From positions 62,001 through 126,000 of the forward strand of contig CAYQDB010000003.1 in NCBI GenBank assembly GCA_964416195.1: a stretch of 64,000 nucleotides of DNA, given 5' to 3'. The position numbers and the translations under genes are program-made. The DNA is from CAYQDB01 sp964416195. Its GTDB lineage: Bacteria > Zixibacteria > MSB-5A5 > GN15 > FEB-12. Shown here in pieces: positions 1-7,494 of this stretch. The notes beneath the pieces are model-generated. The model saw only the letters and a program-made list of their open reading frames with translations, did not search any database and was not told the DNA's origin. Numbering within the stretch: position 1 is the first letter of the stretch; each line of letters opens with the position of its first letter.

Positions 1-297
1 ATTGGAGACAACATTAAGGTCTCCGTACTCGGTATTCATGGACGGCAAGTGCGGTTGGGAATCGATGCCCCGCCGGAAGTGGTTGTGCATCGAGAAGAGA
101 TATACGTTAGAATTCAGACAGAGAACCGCAAGGCGTCGAAGTCTATCAAGAAAGACTTGGTCGGCATGGTGCATTTGATCAAGGATAAGATAAAAAAGAA
201 GGACCATCGGCAGACTAACTCGGCGAAGATTAACTACAAAGATAAGCCGCCAAAAGGCGGACGTAGCAGTAAGGGCAGAGAGGGAACGGTTGGGTAG
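1..297 (+). CDS. csrA: CsrA carbon storage regulator, 5' end missing
   Basis: Reading frame 1 is open from the first base and gives a CsrA core lacking only about a dozen N-terminal residues: IGDNIKVSVLGIHGRQVRLG, then APPEVVVHREEIYVRIQ. CsrA is a small dimeric RNA-binding protein that blocks translation by covering GGA motifs at ribosome-binding sites. The HREEIY segment carries the conserved RNA-binding arginine; the other RNA-binding strand lies upstream of the window. The visible part is 98 codons, so the whole protein would be about 110 aa against roughly 60-75 in most families. The excess is a lysine-rich C-terminal tail after the RIQTENRK helix. The gene lies 34 bases before flgL and upstream of fliW, whose product antagonises CsrA in Bacillus, so a flagellin-controlling role is likely. 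Identity is firm; the role of the tail is unknown. Confidence 0.93.
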   Translation: MGDNIKVSVLGIHGRQVRLGIDAPPEVVVHREEIYVRIQTENRKASKSIKKDLVGMVHLIKDKIKKKDHRQTNSAKINYKDKPPKGGRSSKGREGTVG

Positions 298-331
298 CGA
301 TTACCGATAAGGCACCGTAAGGAGTATAGCA

Positions 332-2251
332 ATGCGCATCACTACTAACATGCTCACCGACCAAGTTGCCTACAATATGCAGCGTAATATCAGGCGCTAC
401 ATGGAGATACAGACTCAGTTCTCTTCGGGACGAAGGATTAACACCCCGTCGGACGACCCTGTCGGGACTCAGCGCGATCTTATGTATCGTACTGAGCTGG
501 CCAAAGGCGAGCAGTACCGCAAAAACATCAGCCAAGGTCAGAATTGGATGCAATCGTATGACAGCATCCTCTGCGACCTTAAGGATCTGTTTTCCAGCGG
601 TAAGGAAATCGCGATCGATATGTCCAACGGTATCTACGATAGTGTGGCGCGCGAAGGTGCGGCCAACGAGATTGAGTCTGCTTTTAACCGACTGATCCAG
701 TTAGCCAACAGTGAACTTGAAGGGAAATTCCTGTTTTCCGGTTTCAGGACCAGCACGAAAGCTATCGTGGCTTCTGCCAATGGCGTGGTTTACGGAGGAG
801 ACGAGGGCCGGATTGAGTTCCAGATTGACTCCTCTTCACGCATGGGAGTCAACTTGACGGCTCAGGATGTTTTCCTTGCCTCTCTGTCTGTTATAGGCCA
901 GAACGCTGATCTGAACCCGGTGATTATCAGTTCCACCTCATTGTCGGACCTCCATAACGGGCAGGGAGTCGATCAGAGTCCAGGCACCTTTACCATTACC
1001 GATCAGAACCTGGGTATCGTTTCCACCATCGACGTGAGCGCCGCTGTCGATATCAATGACGTTCTCGCAACCATAAATACCCAACTGGCTGCCGACGGAA
1101 TCACTAACCTTCAGGCTACGATCGGCCAGGAGAAGAACAATATCCTGCTGGATACGACTCAGAACGGTCTCATATCGAACGTGACGACTCTGGACAAACT
1201 GAATAGCGGGACCGGTATTGACCTAACCCCCGGGAAGATACTCGTGACCGATGGTGGAACCATCAACGCCACGATCGATTTCTCTGGTTCTACTACCATC
1301 GGGGATATCATCACGGCCTTCAATACCCAATTGGCGGCGCAGGGAGCAGCCAATGTCACCATGCAGATAAATGCCGCCAACACTGGCTTGGAGATCATTG
1401 ACTCCAACGGGGCGCCGCTTGGTTTGAGCATTATGGAGGCTGACCTATCTGAGAACACTGCCTCCAACCTCGGCATCCTGGGCGATGTCGATCCCATCCT
1501 GGTAGGGGGCGATCTTGACCCGGTAGTCAGCTTCAAAGTTGAAGAGATCACAGGCACAACGGCTACCGATCTGGGAATCATAGGCGAGTTTTCCGGGGAT
1601 TTCGCCGGTACGGACCTTGACCCATTATTGCTTGCCACTTCGAACATAGCGGATCTAAATGCCGGTGGTGGCTATGAGCTCGGTGAGATTGTCATATGCC
1701 AGGGGGATACCAGCCGAACTATTGATCTCTCCAGCCTCGCAATTGTCACTGTGCAGGACATACTGGATGCCATCAATGGTTGCGGCCTGGACATCACTGC
1801 CTCTATTAACGCCAATGGACAAGGTATTCAGATTGTCAACGATGATCCTACCCGATCGTTAACCGTTGAGGACGTCCCCGGTGGCAGAACAACGAAGGAT
1901 TTGGGAATCTTCGGCTCAAGTGACATGATGGGAACAATGCTGGTCCTCATGAACTCCCTGCGCAACGATGATCAGGAAGGTACCGGACTGCTGTTACAGA
2001 ACCTGGATGACAGCATGCAGCACTTGTTGAATCAGCGTGCGTCAGTGGGCGCCAAAGCTATGCGTCTCGAGGGTACCCACGCTCGTCTGGTGGATCTCGA
2101 CATGAGCTTTATTAAGCTGCTCAGCGAAGTGGAGGACGCTGATATCACCAAGTTGGTCACGGACTTGGCAACCTACGAAAACAATTACAAAGCCTCGCTG
2201 ATAGCAAGCTCCAAGATTATACAGTCGTCGCTATTGGATTTTCTGGAGTAG
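332..2251 (+). CDS. flgL: Flagellar hook-associated protein 3 (FlgL), enlarged
   Basis: FlgL is the junction protein between hook and filament. The N-terminus (RITTNMLTDQVAYNMQRN, then SSGRRINTPSDDPVGT) is the flagellin-like D0/D1 helix, and the C-terminus (LVTDLATYENNYKASLIASSKIIQSSLLDFLE) is the matching closing helix. At 639 aa it is about twice the usual length. The extra central part holds at least three copies of a module resembling the flagellin hook IN motif, starting near residues 203, 284 and 437. Each has an L-x-x-L-x-x-G-x-G opening and most end in a DLGI(L/I/F)G stretch. A TAAGGAG ribosome site precedes ATG 332. The gene sits between csrA and fliW. Identity is firm from both ends; the insert is presumably surface-exposed. 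Confidence 0.93.
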   Translation: MRITTNMLTDQVAYNMQRNIRRYMEIQTQFSSGRRINTPSDDPVGTQRDLMYRTELAKGEQYRKNISQGQNWMQSYDSILCDLKDLFSSGKEIAIDMSNGIYDSVAREGAANEIESAFNRLIQLANSELEGKFLFSGFRTSTKAIVASANGVVYGGDEGRIEFQIDSSSRMGVNLTAQDVFLASLSVIGQNADLNPVIISSTSLSDLHNGQGVDQSPGTFTITDQNLGIVSTIDVSAAVDINDVLATINTQLAADGITNLQATIGQEKNNILLDTTQNGLISNVTTLDKLNSGTGIDLTPGKILVTDGGTINATIDFSGSTTIGDIITAFNTQLAAQGAANVTMQINAANTGLEIIDSNGAPLGLSIMEADLSENTASNLGILGDVDPILVGGDLDPVVSFKVEEITGTTATDLGIIGEFSGDFAGTDLDPLLLATSNIADLNAGGGYELGEIVICQGDTSRTIDLSSLAIVTVQDILDAINGCGLDITASINANGQGIQIVNDDPTRSLTVEDVPGGRTTKDLGIFGSSDMMGTMLVLMNSLRNDDQEGTGLLLQNLDDSMQHLLNQRASVGAKAMRLEGTHARLVDLDMSFIKLLSEVEDADITKLVTDLATYENNYKASLIASSKIIQSSLLDFLE

Positions 2252-2272
2252 GCCAGATTAAGGACAGAGATT

Positions 2273-2752
2273 ATGCTTGTACAAACTGTGCGATTTGGGC
2301 AGCTTGAGGTTCCTGAGAGCAAGTTGATCAGAATGCAGAAGCCGATACTGGGCTTTGAACGTCTTGGCCTTTACTGCCTGGTCGAGAGAGAGGAGTTTCG
2401 GCCGTTTCTCTGGCTGCAGTCGGTGGAGGATCCGGCGGTCGCTTTCGTTGTGGTCAACCCCCTTGTGTTCTTCGCAGATTACCGAATTGAAGTGCATTCC
2501 AACGAGCTTGCTGAGCTGATGATTACCCACACCGATCGTGTGGAGACGTATGTCATTGTTACGATACCTGAGGATCCTACTCAGATGTCCGCCGATCTGC
2601 AGGGTCCGATTGTGATCAATACCGAAAACAACCGAGCTAAACAACTGGTGCTGGTCAACTCGGACTACCATATTGCGCACAGTATCTTCGATGCCATCCA
2701 GGGTGCAGGTGCGCCGGTAGTGGCGGTAGAAAAAGAGCCTGTCGGTGTCTGA
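2273..2752 (+). CDS. fliW: Flagellar assembly factor FliW
   Basis: FliW binds flagellin and, when flagellin is scarce, binds CsrA allosterically and relieves repression of flagellin translation. This 159-aa protein has the family pattern: RFGQLEVPESKLIRMQKPILGFE near the start, LYCLVEREEFRPFLWLQSVEDPAVAFVVVNPLVF in the middle, and a C-terminal AKQLVLVNSDYHIAHSI segment. Length is normal. It follows flgL after 21 bases, and its stop overlaps the GTG start of the next gene by 8 bases, so the two are probably translationally coupled. Having csrA, flgL and fliW together, with fliC downstream, matches the CsrA-FliW-flagellin circuit known in Firmicutes. Confidence 0.93.
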   Translation: MLVQTVRFGQLEVPESKLIRMQKPILGFERLGLYCLVEREEFRPFLWLQSVEDPAVAFVVVNPLVFFADYRIEVHSNELAELMITHTDRVETYVIVTIPEDPTQMSADLQGPIVINTENNRAKQLVLVNSDYHIAHSIFDAIQGAGAPVVAVEKEPVGV

Positions 2753-4493
2753 ATCTCCACTGGGCTCAGTCCGAAAGGACAGTGCCCAACAAAAAGGGAC
2801 GGAGCATACCCACAAAGCTAAACAACTTGGAAATCGGAATTCCAGTATGGAGCGAACCGACGGCAAAATGGAACAGACCGACCAGCTCCCTGCAGACCTT
2901 TCAGTCGAGGAGCTCACGCGTCGGGCGAATACCTATCTTGAGAAGAATGACTTAACACAGGCCTATCCCTATGTCTCCCGTCTGGCTGAGCACGAGGCAT
3001 CCCAGCCGCAAGCGGCCGTTACTGCTGGCCTGATGGCGCTGACGCTTGGCAAGAAGGACGAAGCGGCAAAACAGTTCCGGTGCGCCAGAGACCGAGCTCC
3101 AGACAACTTCGATGCCAACTACAATCTTGCCCTGCTGGACATGATCGAAGGTAATTACGATGAAGCTGTAATCATTCTTCAGTCCTTAGTTCGGCTCCAG
3201 TCGGACAACGCCGCTTTGCACAACGACCTTGCCGTTGTCTTGATGAACAAGGAAGAGTCCCAAGGAGCGCTCCGGTCGTTCGAAAAAGCTCTACGTCTGG
3301 ACCCGAACTTTGCCAAGGCCCGCCGGAATAGTATGCAGTTCGTTTTGAGAAAGGGTCTTTTTGACGAGGGCAGACACCTCCTTCAGATTAACGCTAATCA
3401 TCCCCAAGTCTCAGAGGCATCTCTGGCGGATATCAAAAGGTGGCGCAGCGCCATTGACCAATCGTCTCCTGGCTCACATGTCGCTGAGTCCAGTGAAACC
3501 AAGCCTGCGCTAATGTCTGAATCCTGTAACGGACGTCTGAAAGGTAAAAAGATCGCCTTTTTTGCTAGCCAGCGGACTTTCATAAAAGACATCATTGCGC
3601 GCTTGTCGAAGGAAAACGAAGCCCGGATATTCGGAGGCGAGTCGCTGCAGGAGATGAAAGACCTGATGGCTTGGGCCGATCTCACCTGGTTCGAGTGGTG
3701 TGATTCCCTGATAATTGAAGCAACCAAGCATCCGAAGCTGTGCCCGATCATATGCCGACTGCACAGCTACGAAGCCTTCACGGATATGCCGAGCAAGGTA
3801 GACTGGAGCAAGGTTGACAGGTTGGTGTTCGTCAATGAATCGGTTAAGGAGATATTTCAACGCCAGGTGCGTACCAATGTCCCTGTCAGCATCGTTCATA
3901 ATGGCGTTGACATCAACAGGTTTAACATTCCCGCTGACAAAGAGTATGGAAAGAAGATAGCTTCGGTAGGTTATATCAATTACAAGAAGAATCCGGCTTT
4001 GCTGCTATATTGTTTCAAAAAGATACATGCCTATGATTCCGAATACAGCCTTCACATTGCCGGACAACATCAAGACTCCCGCATCCAACTCTATTTTGAG
4101 CACTTCCTGCGCAAAAACCCACTTCCAGTGCGTTTTCACGGCTGGATTGATGACATGCCAGCATGGTATGCGGACAAAGACTATGTCATCTCAACCTCTC
4201 TGTTTGAATCGTTCCATTATTCAATTGCCGAGGGAATGGCCTCGGGATTGATGCCGCTCATTCATGACTGGTACGGTGCCAAAGGGGTCTATCCGCAGGA
4301 GTTTCTTTTCACTGATCCCGACGAATGTCTCAGCCTGTTGAAGCGCCAAGAGAAGCTCGAGAAACATCAATTAGCTCAGGAGAACCGGCGGTTCATTGTG
4401 GAACGTTATAACCAGGCTGATAAGTACAGACAGATAGAAGAGCAATTAGCTCTGGTAATAGAAAACAGCCATGCCGAACTATCGATGTTATAA
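2745..4493 (+). CDS. TPR-domain glycosyltransferase (GT4-like), probable flagellin glycosylation
   Basis: A 582-aa protein with two parts. Residues about 50-225 are TPR repeats (AKQFRCARDRAPDNFDANYN, ALRSFEKALRLDPNFAKAR). From about residue 265 it resembles a GT-B family 4 glycosyltransferase: IVHNGVDINRFN, then KIASVGYINYKKNPALLL, FHGWIDDMPAWYADKDYVIS, and an E-x7-E-type donor site in FESFHYSIAEGMASGLMPLI. No signal peptide or membrane segment is seen, so it should be cytoplasmic. The GTG start at 2745 overlaps fliW; ATG codons at 2847 and 2868 are alternative starts because the first 35 or so residues are low-complexity and not domain-like. Position between fliW and fliC suggests it glycosylates flagellin before export; acceptor and sugar are unknown. 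Confidence 0.8.
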   Translation: MSESPLGSVRKDSAQQKGTEHTHKAKQLGNRNSSMERTDGKMEQTDQLPADLSVEELTRRANTYLEKNDLTQAYPYVSRLAEHEASQPQAAVTAGLMALTLGKKDEAAKQFRCARDRAPDNFDANYNLALLDMIEGNYDEAVIILQSLVRLQSDNAALHNDLAVVLMNKEESQGALRSFEKALRLDPNFAKARRNSMQFVLRKGLFDEGRHLLQINANHPQVSEASLADIKRWRSAIDQSSPGSHVAESSETKPALMSESCNGRLKGKKIAFFASQRTFIKDIIARLSKENEARIFGGESLQEMKDLMAWADLTWFEWCDSLIIEATKHPKLCPIICRLHSYEAFTDMPSKVDWSKVDRLVFVNESVKEIFQRQVRTNVPVSIVHNGVDINRFNIPADKEYGKKIASVGYINYKKNPALLLYCFKKIHAYDSEYSLHIAGQHQDSRIQLYFEHFLRKNPLPVRFHGWIDDMPAWYADKDYVISTSLFESFHYSIAEGMASGLMPLIHDWYGAKGVYPQEFLFTDPDECLSLLKRQEKLEKHQLAQENRRFIVERYNQADKYRQIEEQLALVIENSHAELSML

Positions 4494-4504
4494 AAGGAAT
4501 GTGT

Positions 4505-7213
4505 ATGAGCAGGTCGAAAGGTAAAAGCAGCCGAAGACGAAAGCTGCCTAAGAAAAGCAGCAATCGGGAGCGAAAGTTGAGGAAAGAGTTTCCTCCCGAA
4601 TCACTTGATACTCTTCTAGCTGCCGTCCGGACGAACCCGGATGACATCCTGGCCCGATTGGAACTGGGTGAGTACTATTTGAGAAACGACCTGGAAGAAA
4701 AGATTCTTGACGCTATTGCCAACCTCGAGAGACAGTATCCTTTTCCCAATCGGTTCACACGTGGGTACTACAACCGGCTACTGGCTTTTGGCTATGCCCA
4801 TCGCAATCAGTTTGTTGAGGCTGAGGAAGCGGCCCGCCGGGGAGTCGAGGAGTACCCCGACTCGCTGGATTTCTATTTCGTACTTAGTTATGTCCACTTG
4901 TCGCTGAAAGAAGTTGATCGGACCATAGAGCAGGCGGAGCGCTTTGTTTCCATATGGAATAAGATTAAGCAGGGGCGTCTGTCGCCGACAGATTTCAGCT
5001 TCACGGGCCGGGATATAACACAGTTGTATAACATCCTTGCCACCGCCTACCGTGATAAAGGGGATGTGTCACAGGCTCGTCGATATTATGAGAAGGCAAT
5101 CAAAGCTGACCCCGGCAACCACCTGCCATATACCAACCTTGCCAATCTGCTCAAACAATATGGTGAGCTTGACAGAGCCGAAGAAATCATCCGGCGCGGT
5201 TTGTCACAATGCCGTCAAATAAATGAGTTGCGCATGATCGCCGGGTCGCTCGAGCACAAGGCGGCTGTTTCAGCCTGTATGATAGTCAAGAATGAAGAGG
5301 AACTGCTACCGGGTTGCCTTGAGTCAATACGGGACTGGATTGACGAGCTTATTGTCGTCGATACAGGTTCGACCGACCGTACGGTCGAGATTGCTGAATC
5401 CTACGGTGCTCATGTCTTTCATCAATCCTGGGAGGGCGATTTCTCCAAACATCGCAACTTCTCCATCGCCCAGGCTACCCGTGAGTGGGTTTTCATCATC
5501 GATGCCGACGAGTGTATTTATCAAGAAGATGTTTCCCTTATCAAGAAAGTTCTGAACCAACAAGACTATAATATCATCTCCATAAATGTTTTCAACGTTA
5601 CCGGTAAGAACGAAGAGCAGGTTACTTTCCTGCCCTCTATCCGGTTCTTCAGGAGGAACCTGGGCTTAAAGTATGAAGGAATTGTCCACAATCTCCTGCT
5701 TCCCCCGGCTGACCAACCCATAATGCGAGCCGGCATCAGGCTGAAGCACTATGGGTACGGACTGTCGCCGGAGAAAATGAAAGCCAAGATGTCTCGCTCT
5801 AAGGAGCTGTTGGAAAAACAGATAACGGAAAATCCCAACAATTCCTTTGCCTTGTTCAATTATGCCCAGTTGCTGCGTGGGGAGGGAGTAGAGGGCCGCC
5901 CTGAAAATGCCTCAAAGATCATCGAAGCGGCAGGCCGTGCATTGGAACTAACTCACCCTGATATCGCCTCCGAGCGCCATATTCACATCATGGCTCATCA
6001 CCAGCTTGCCTGGGTCTACTTTGTCCTCGGCAAGTACGAGAAAGCTGAACGGTATTGCTTCGATGTTCTCCTATTCAAACCTGACTATCTGGACGCCCTG
6101 CTTCTGCTGGGGCATATCTACCTGAGGCAAGAGTTCTTCGACAAAGCGGAACAGTATTATCGGAAGTACATTGAAGCTCAGAGAAAATACAATGAGACCT
6201 GTGAGGTCGACAACATCATCATTCTCAACCCGCGCAGCCTGCCTGCCGCCTACTACGGCCTCGGGTTGGCGGCGGAACATACGGGCGATTTGGAAAAAGC
6301 CGGGCAGCACTATCGCAGGACATTTCAACTGTCTCCGGGGTATATGGATGTCAGTTTTCGCCTTGGCCGGTTATATTTGATCGACCATGACTATGGGGAA
6401 GCGGAACGATGCTTCTTAAAGCAGTTGGAATTGGATGAGAAGTCGCACCAGGCTGTAGTTGGGCTGGCCGATCTATATTTCGCCCAGAAGAACTTTGAAA
6501 AAGCAGAAGAATACTATCAACGGGCTCTCGAGATCAGCCCAACAGATAATGCCTCGCTCATAAGATACGGCCATTTCCTCCTGGAGAGGGGGGAGAAAAA
6601 TCGGGCTGTCGAGATGTTCAAGAAAGCAGCCGAGTCCGCCGGTTCCCCAGGAAAGGCTGAGCGTTACTTAGCTGAAACCTACTTCCGGCAGAACCGCTTT
6701 GAAGAGGCTGCCGACGTTTATCGGAAGCTACTGGAAGTCGAGCAAGATGACGGCGAGATCCTAAACGATCTGGGTAACTGCTATTACAAGTCCGGTCAGT
6801 GGGAAGAGGCGGAAGATCAGTATTTGCAGGCCATTGAGTCTCCTTCGGTTCTGGCTGTCGCCTATCGGAATCTGGGACTGGCCCGGGTGAAGCTCGGCAA
6901 ACTCAATGAGGCCATTGTCGCCCTTGAGAAGTATGTTGAGCTGGATCCTGAGCAACGCGATATCTACCATATTATAGGCGACCTCTATTCCAGACTGAGC
7001 GAGTACGACCTCGCAATCCCTTACTACGAGAGGTTTCTCCAGGCCTGTCCCAGTGACCCGCTGGCCCTGTACCACCTGTCGGAGTGCTATCTTAACATGG
7101 GACATAGAGATTCAGCCCTTCTTGGGTATCGCCGTGTTCTCGAGCTGGATAGCAGTTTCAAGCCGGCTCAAAAGCGGCTGGTCGAGCTGGCAGAGCTGGC
7201 CACCAAAGCCTGA
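4505..7213 (+). CDS. TPR-GT2-TPR glycosyltransferase, probable flagellin glycosylation
   Basis: A very large (902 aa) protein in which a family 2 glycosyltransferase domain sits between TPR arrays. About residues 25-245 are TPRs; the GT-A domain begins near residue 256 with ACMIVKNEEELLPGCLESI and carries LIVVDTGSTDRTVEIAESYGA and the metal-binding IIDADE near residue 334; a long C-terminal TPR superhelix (about 430-895) follows, with repeats such as AEEYYQRALEISPTDNASLI. ATG 4505 is preferred over ATG 4499 because the AAAGGA site (4493-4498) touches 4499 but leaves six bases before 4505. It lies 11 bases after the preceding TPR-glycosyltransferase and upstream of fliC, so the pair probably modifies flagellin. 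TPR arrays in such enzymes usually grip a protein acceptor. Confidence 0.82.
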   Translation: MSRSKGKSSRRRKLPKKSSNRERKLRKEFPPESLDTLLAAVRTNPDDILARLELGEYYLRNDLEEKILDAIANLERQYPFPNRFTRGYYNRLLAFGYAHRNQFVEAEEAARRGVEEYPDSLDFYFVLSYVHLSLKEVDRTIEQAERFVSIWNKIKQGRLSPTDFSFTGRDITQLYNILATAYRDKGDVSQARRYYEKAIKADPGNHLPYTNLANLLKQYGELDRAEEIIRRGLSQCRQINELRMIAGSLEHKAAVSACMIVKNEEELLPGCLESIRDWIDELIVVDTGSTDRTVEIAESYGAHVFHQSWEGDFSKHRNFSIAQATREWVFIIDADECIYQEDVSLIKKVLNQQDYNIISINVFNVTGKNEEQVTFLPSIRFFRRNLGLKYEGIVHNLLLPPADQPIMRAGIRLKHYGYGLSPEKMKAKMSRSKELLEKQITENPNNSFALFNYAQLLRGEGVEGRPENASKIIEAAGRALELTHPDIASERHIHIMAHHQLAWVYFVLGKYEKAERYCFDVLLFKPDYLDALLLLGHIYLRQEFFDKAEQYYRKYIEAQRKYNETCEVDNIIILNPRSLPAAYYGLGLAAEHTGDLEKAGQHYRRTFQLSPGYMDVSFRLGRLYLIDHDYGEAERCFLKQLELDEKSHQAVVGLADLYFAQKNFEKAEEYYQRALEISPTDNASLIRYGHFLLERGEKNRAVEMFKKAAESAGSPGKAERYLAETYFRQNRFEEAADVYRKLLEVEQDDGEILNDLGNCYYKSGQWEEAEDQYLQAIESPSVLAVAYRNLGLARVKLGKLNEAIVALEKYVELDPEQRDIYHIIGDLYSRLSEYDLAIPYYERFLQACPSDPLALYHLSECYLNMGHRDSALLGYRRVLELDSSFKPAQKRLVELAELATKA

Positions 7214-7261
7214 GGACTATCGGGCGCTGTTTTTTTCCTCAACCCCTCTCTCTGTTACCGG

Positions 7262-7288
7262 TTAAGCTGCTCAGTATTCTGCCGATTA
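7262..7288 (+). promoter_or_regulatory. Sigma-28-type promoter for fliC
   Basis: TTAAGCTG (7262-7269), 11 bases, then GCCGATTA (7281-7288). This matches the flagellar sigma-28 (FliA) consensus TAAAGTTT-N11-GCCGATAA at 5 of 8 and 7 of 8 positions with exact spacing. It lies in the only sizeable gap of the flagellar block, about 205 bases before the fliC start, and flgM (anti-sigma-28) is encoded downstream. Confidence 0.72.
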
Positions 7289-7494
7289 AGAACTTAGAAA
7301 AACCTTAATAAGGAAATGAGGGAAACTCAAAACCAAACAAAGGAGGAAAAGAAACAAGTTTGTTGAGGGGTTAAATGGACCGTTAACTCGGGGCAACTAC
7401 TCTAGACATTGGAAGTGACATATGTTGAGTATGTAACCAAAAACAAAGGGGGTGTATGATGAGACGTTAAAACAGTTCAAGGAGGAATGAGCAT
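7289..7494 (+). promoter_or_regulatory. Long fliC 5' leader with repeated GGA / Shine-Dalgarno motifs
   Basis: About 200 untranslated bases lie between the sigma-28-type promoter and fliC. They are purine-rich and hold several GGA-type motifs of the sort CsrA binds: AAGGAAATGAGGG near 7310-7322, AAAGGAGG at 7339-7346, GAGGGG at 7365-7370, AAAGGGGG at 7446-7452, and the fliC ribosome site AAGGAGGA at 7479-7486. Two mini-ORFs follow internal sites: ATG 7375 (three codons, stop 7384) and ATG 7456 (four codons, stop 7468); both end in CGT TAA. With csrA and fliW nearby, CsrA control of fliC translation is the natural reading. This is inference from motif and context. Confidence 0.5.

Noticed and set aside
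4499..4504. ATG 4499 as the start of the TPR-GT2 gene
   Set aside because: The AAAGGA ribosome site directly touches this codon; ATG 4505 has a proper six-base spacer.
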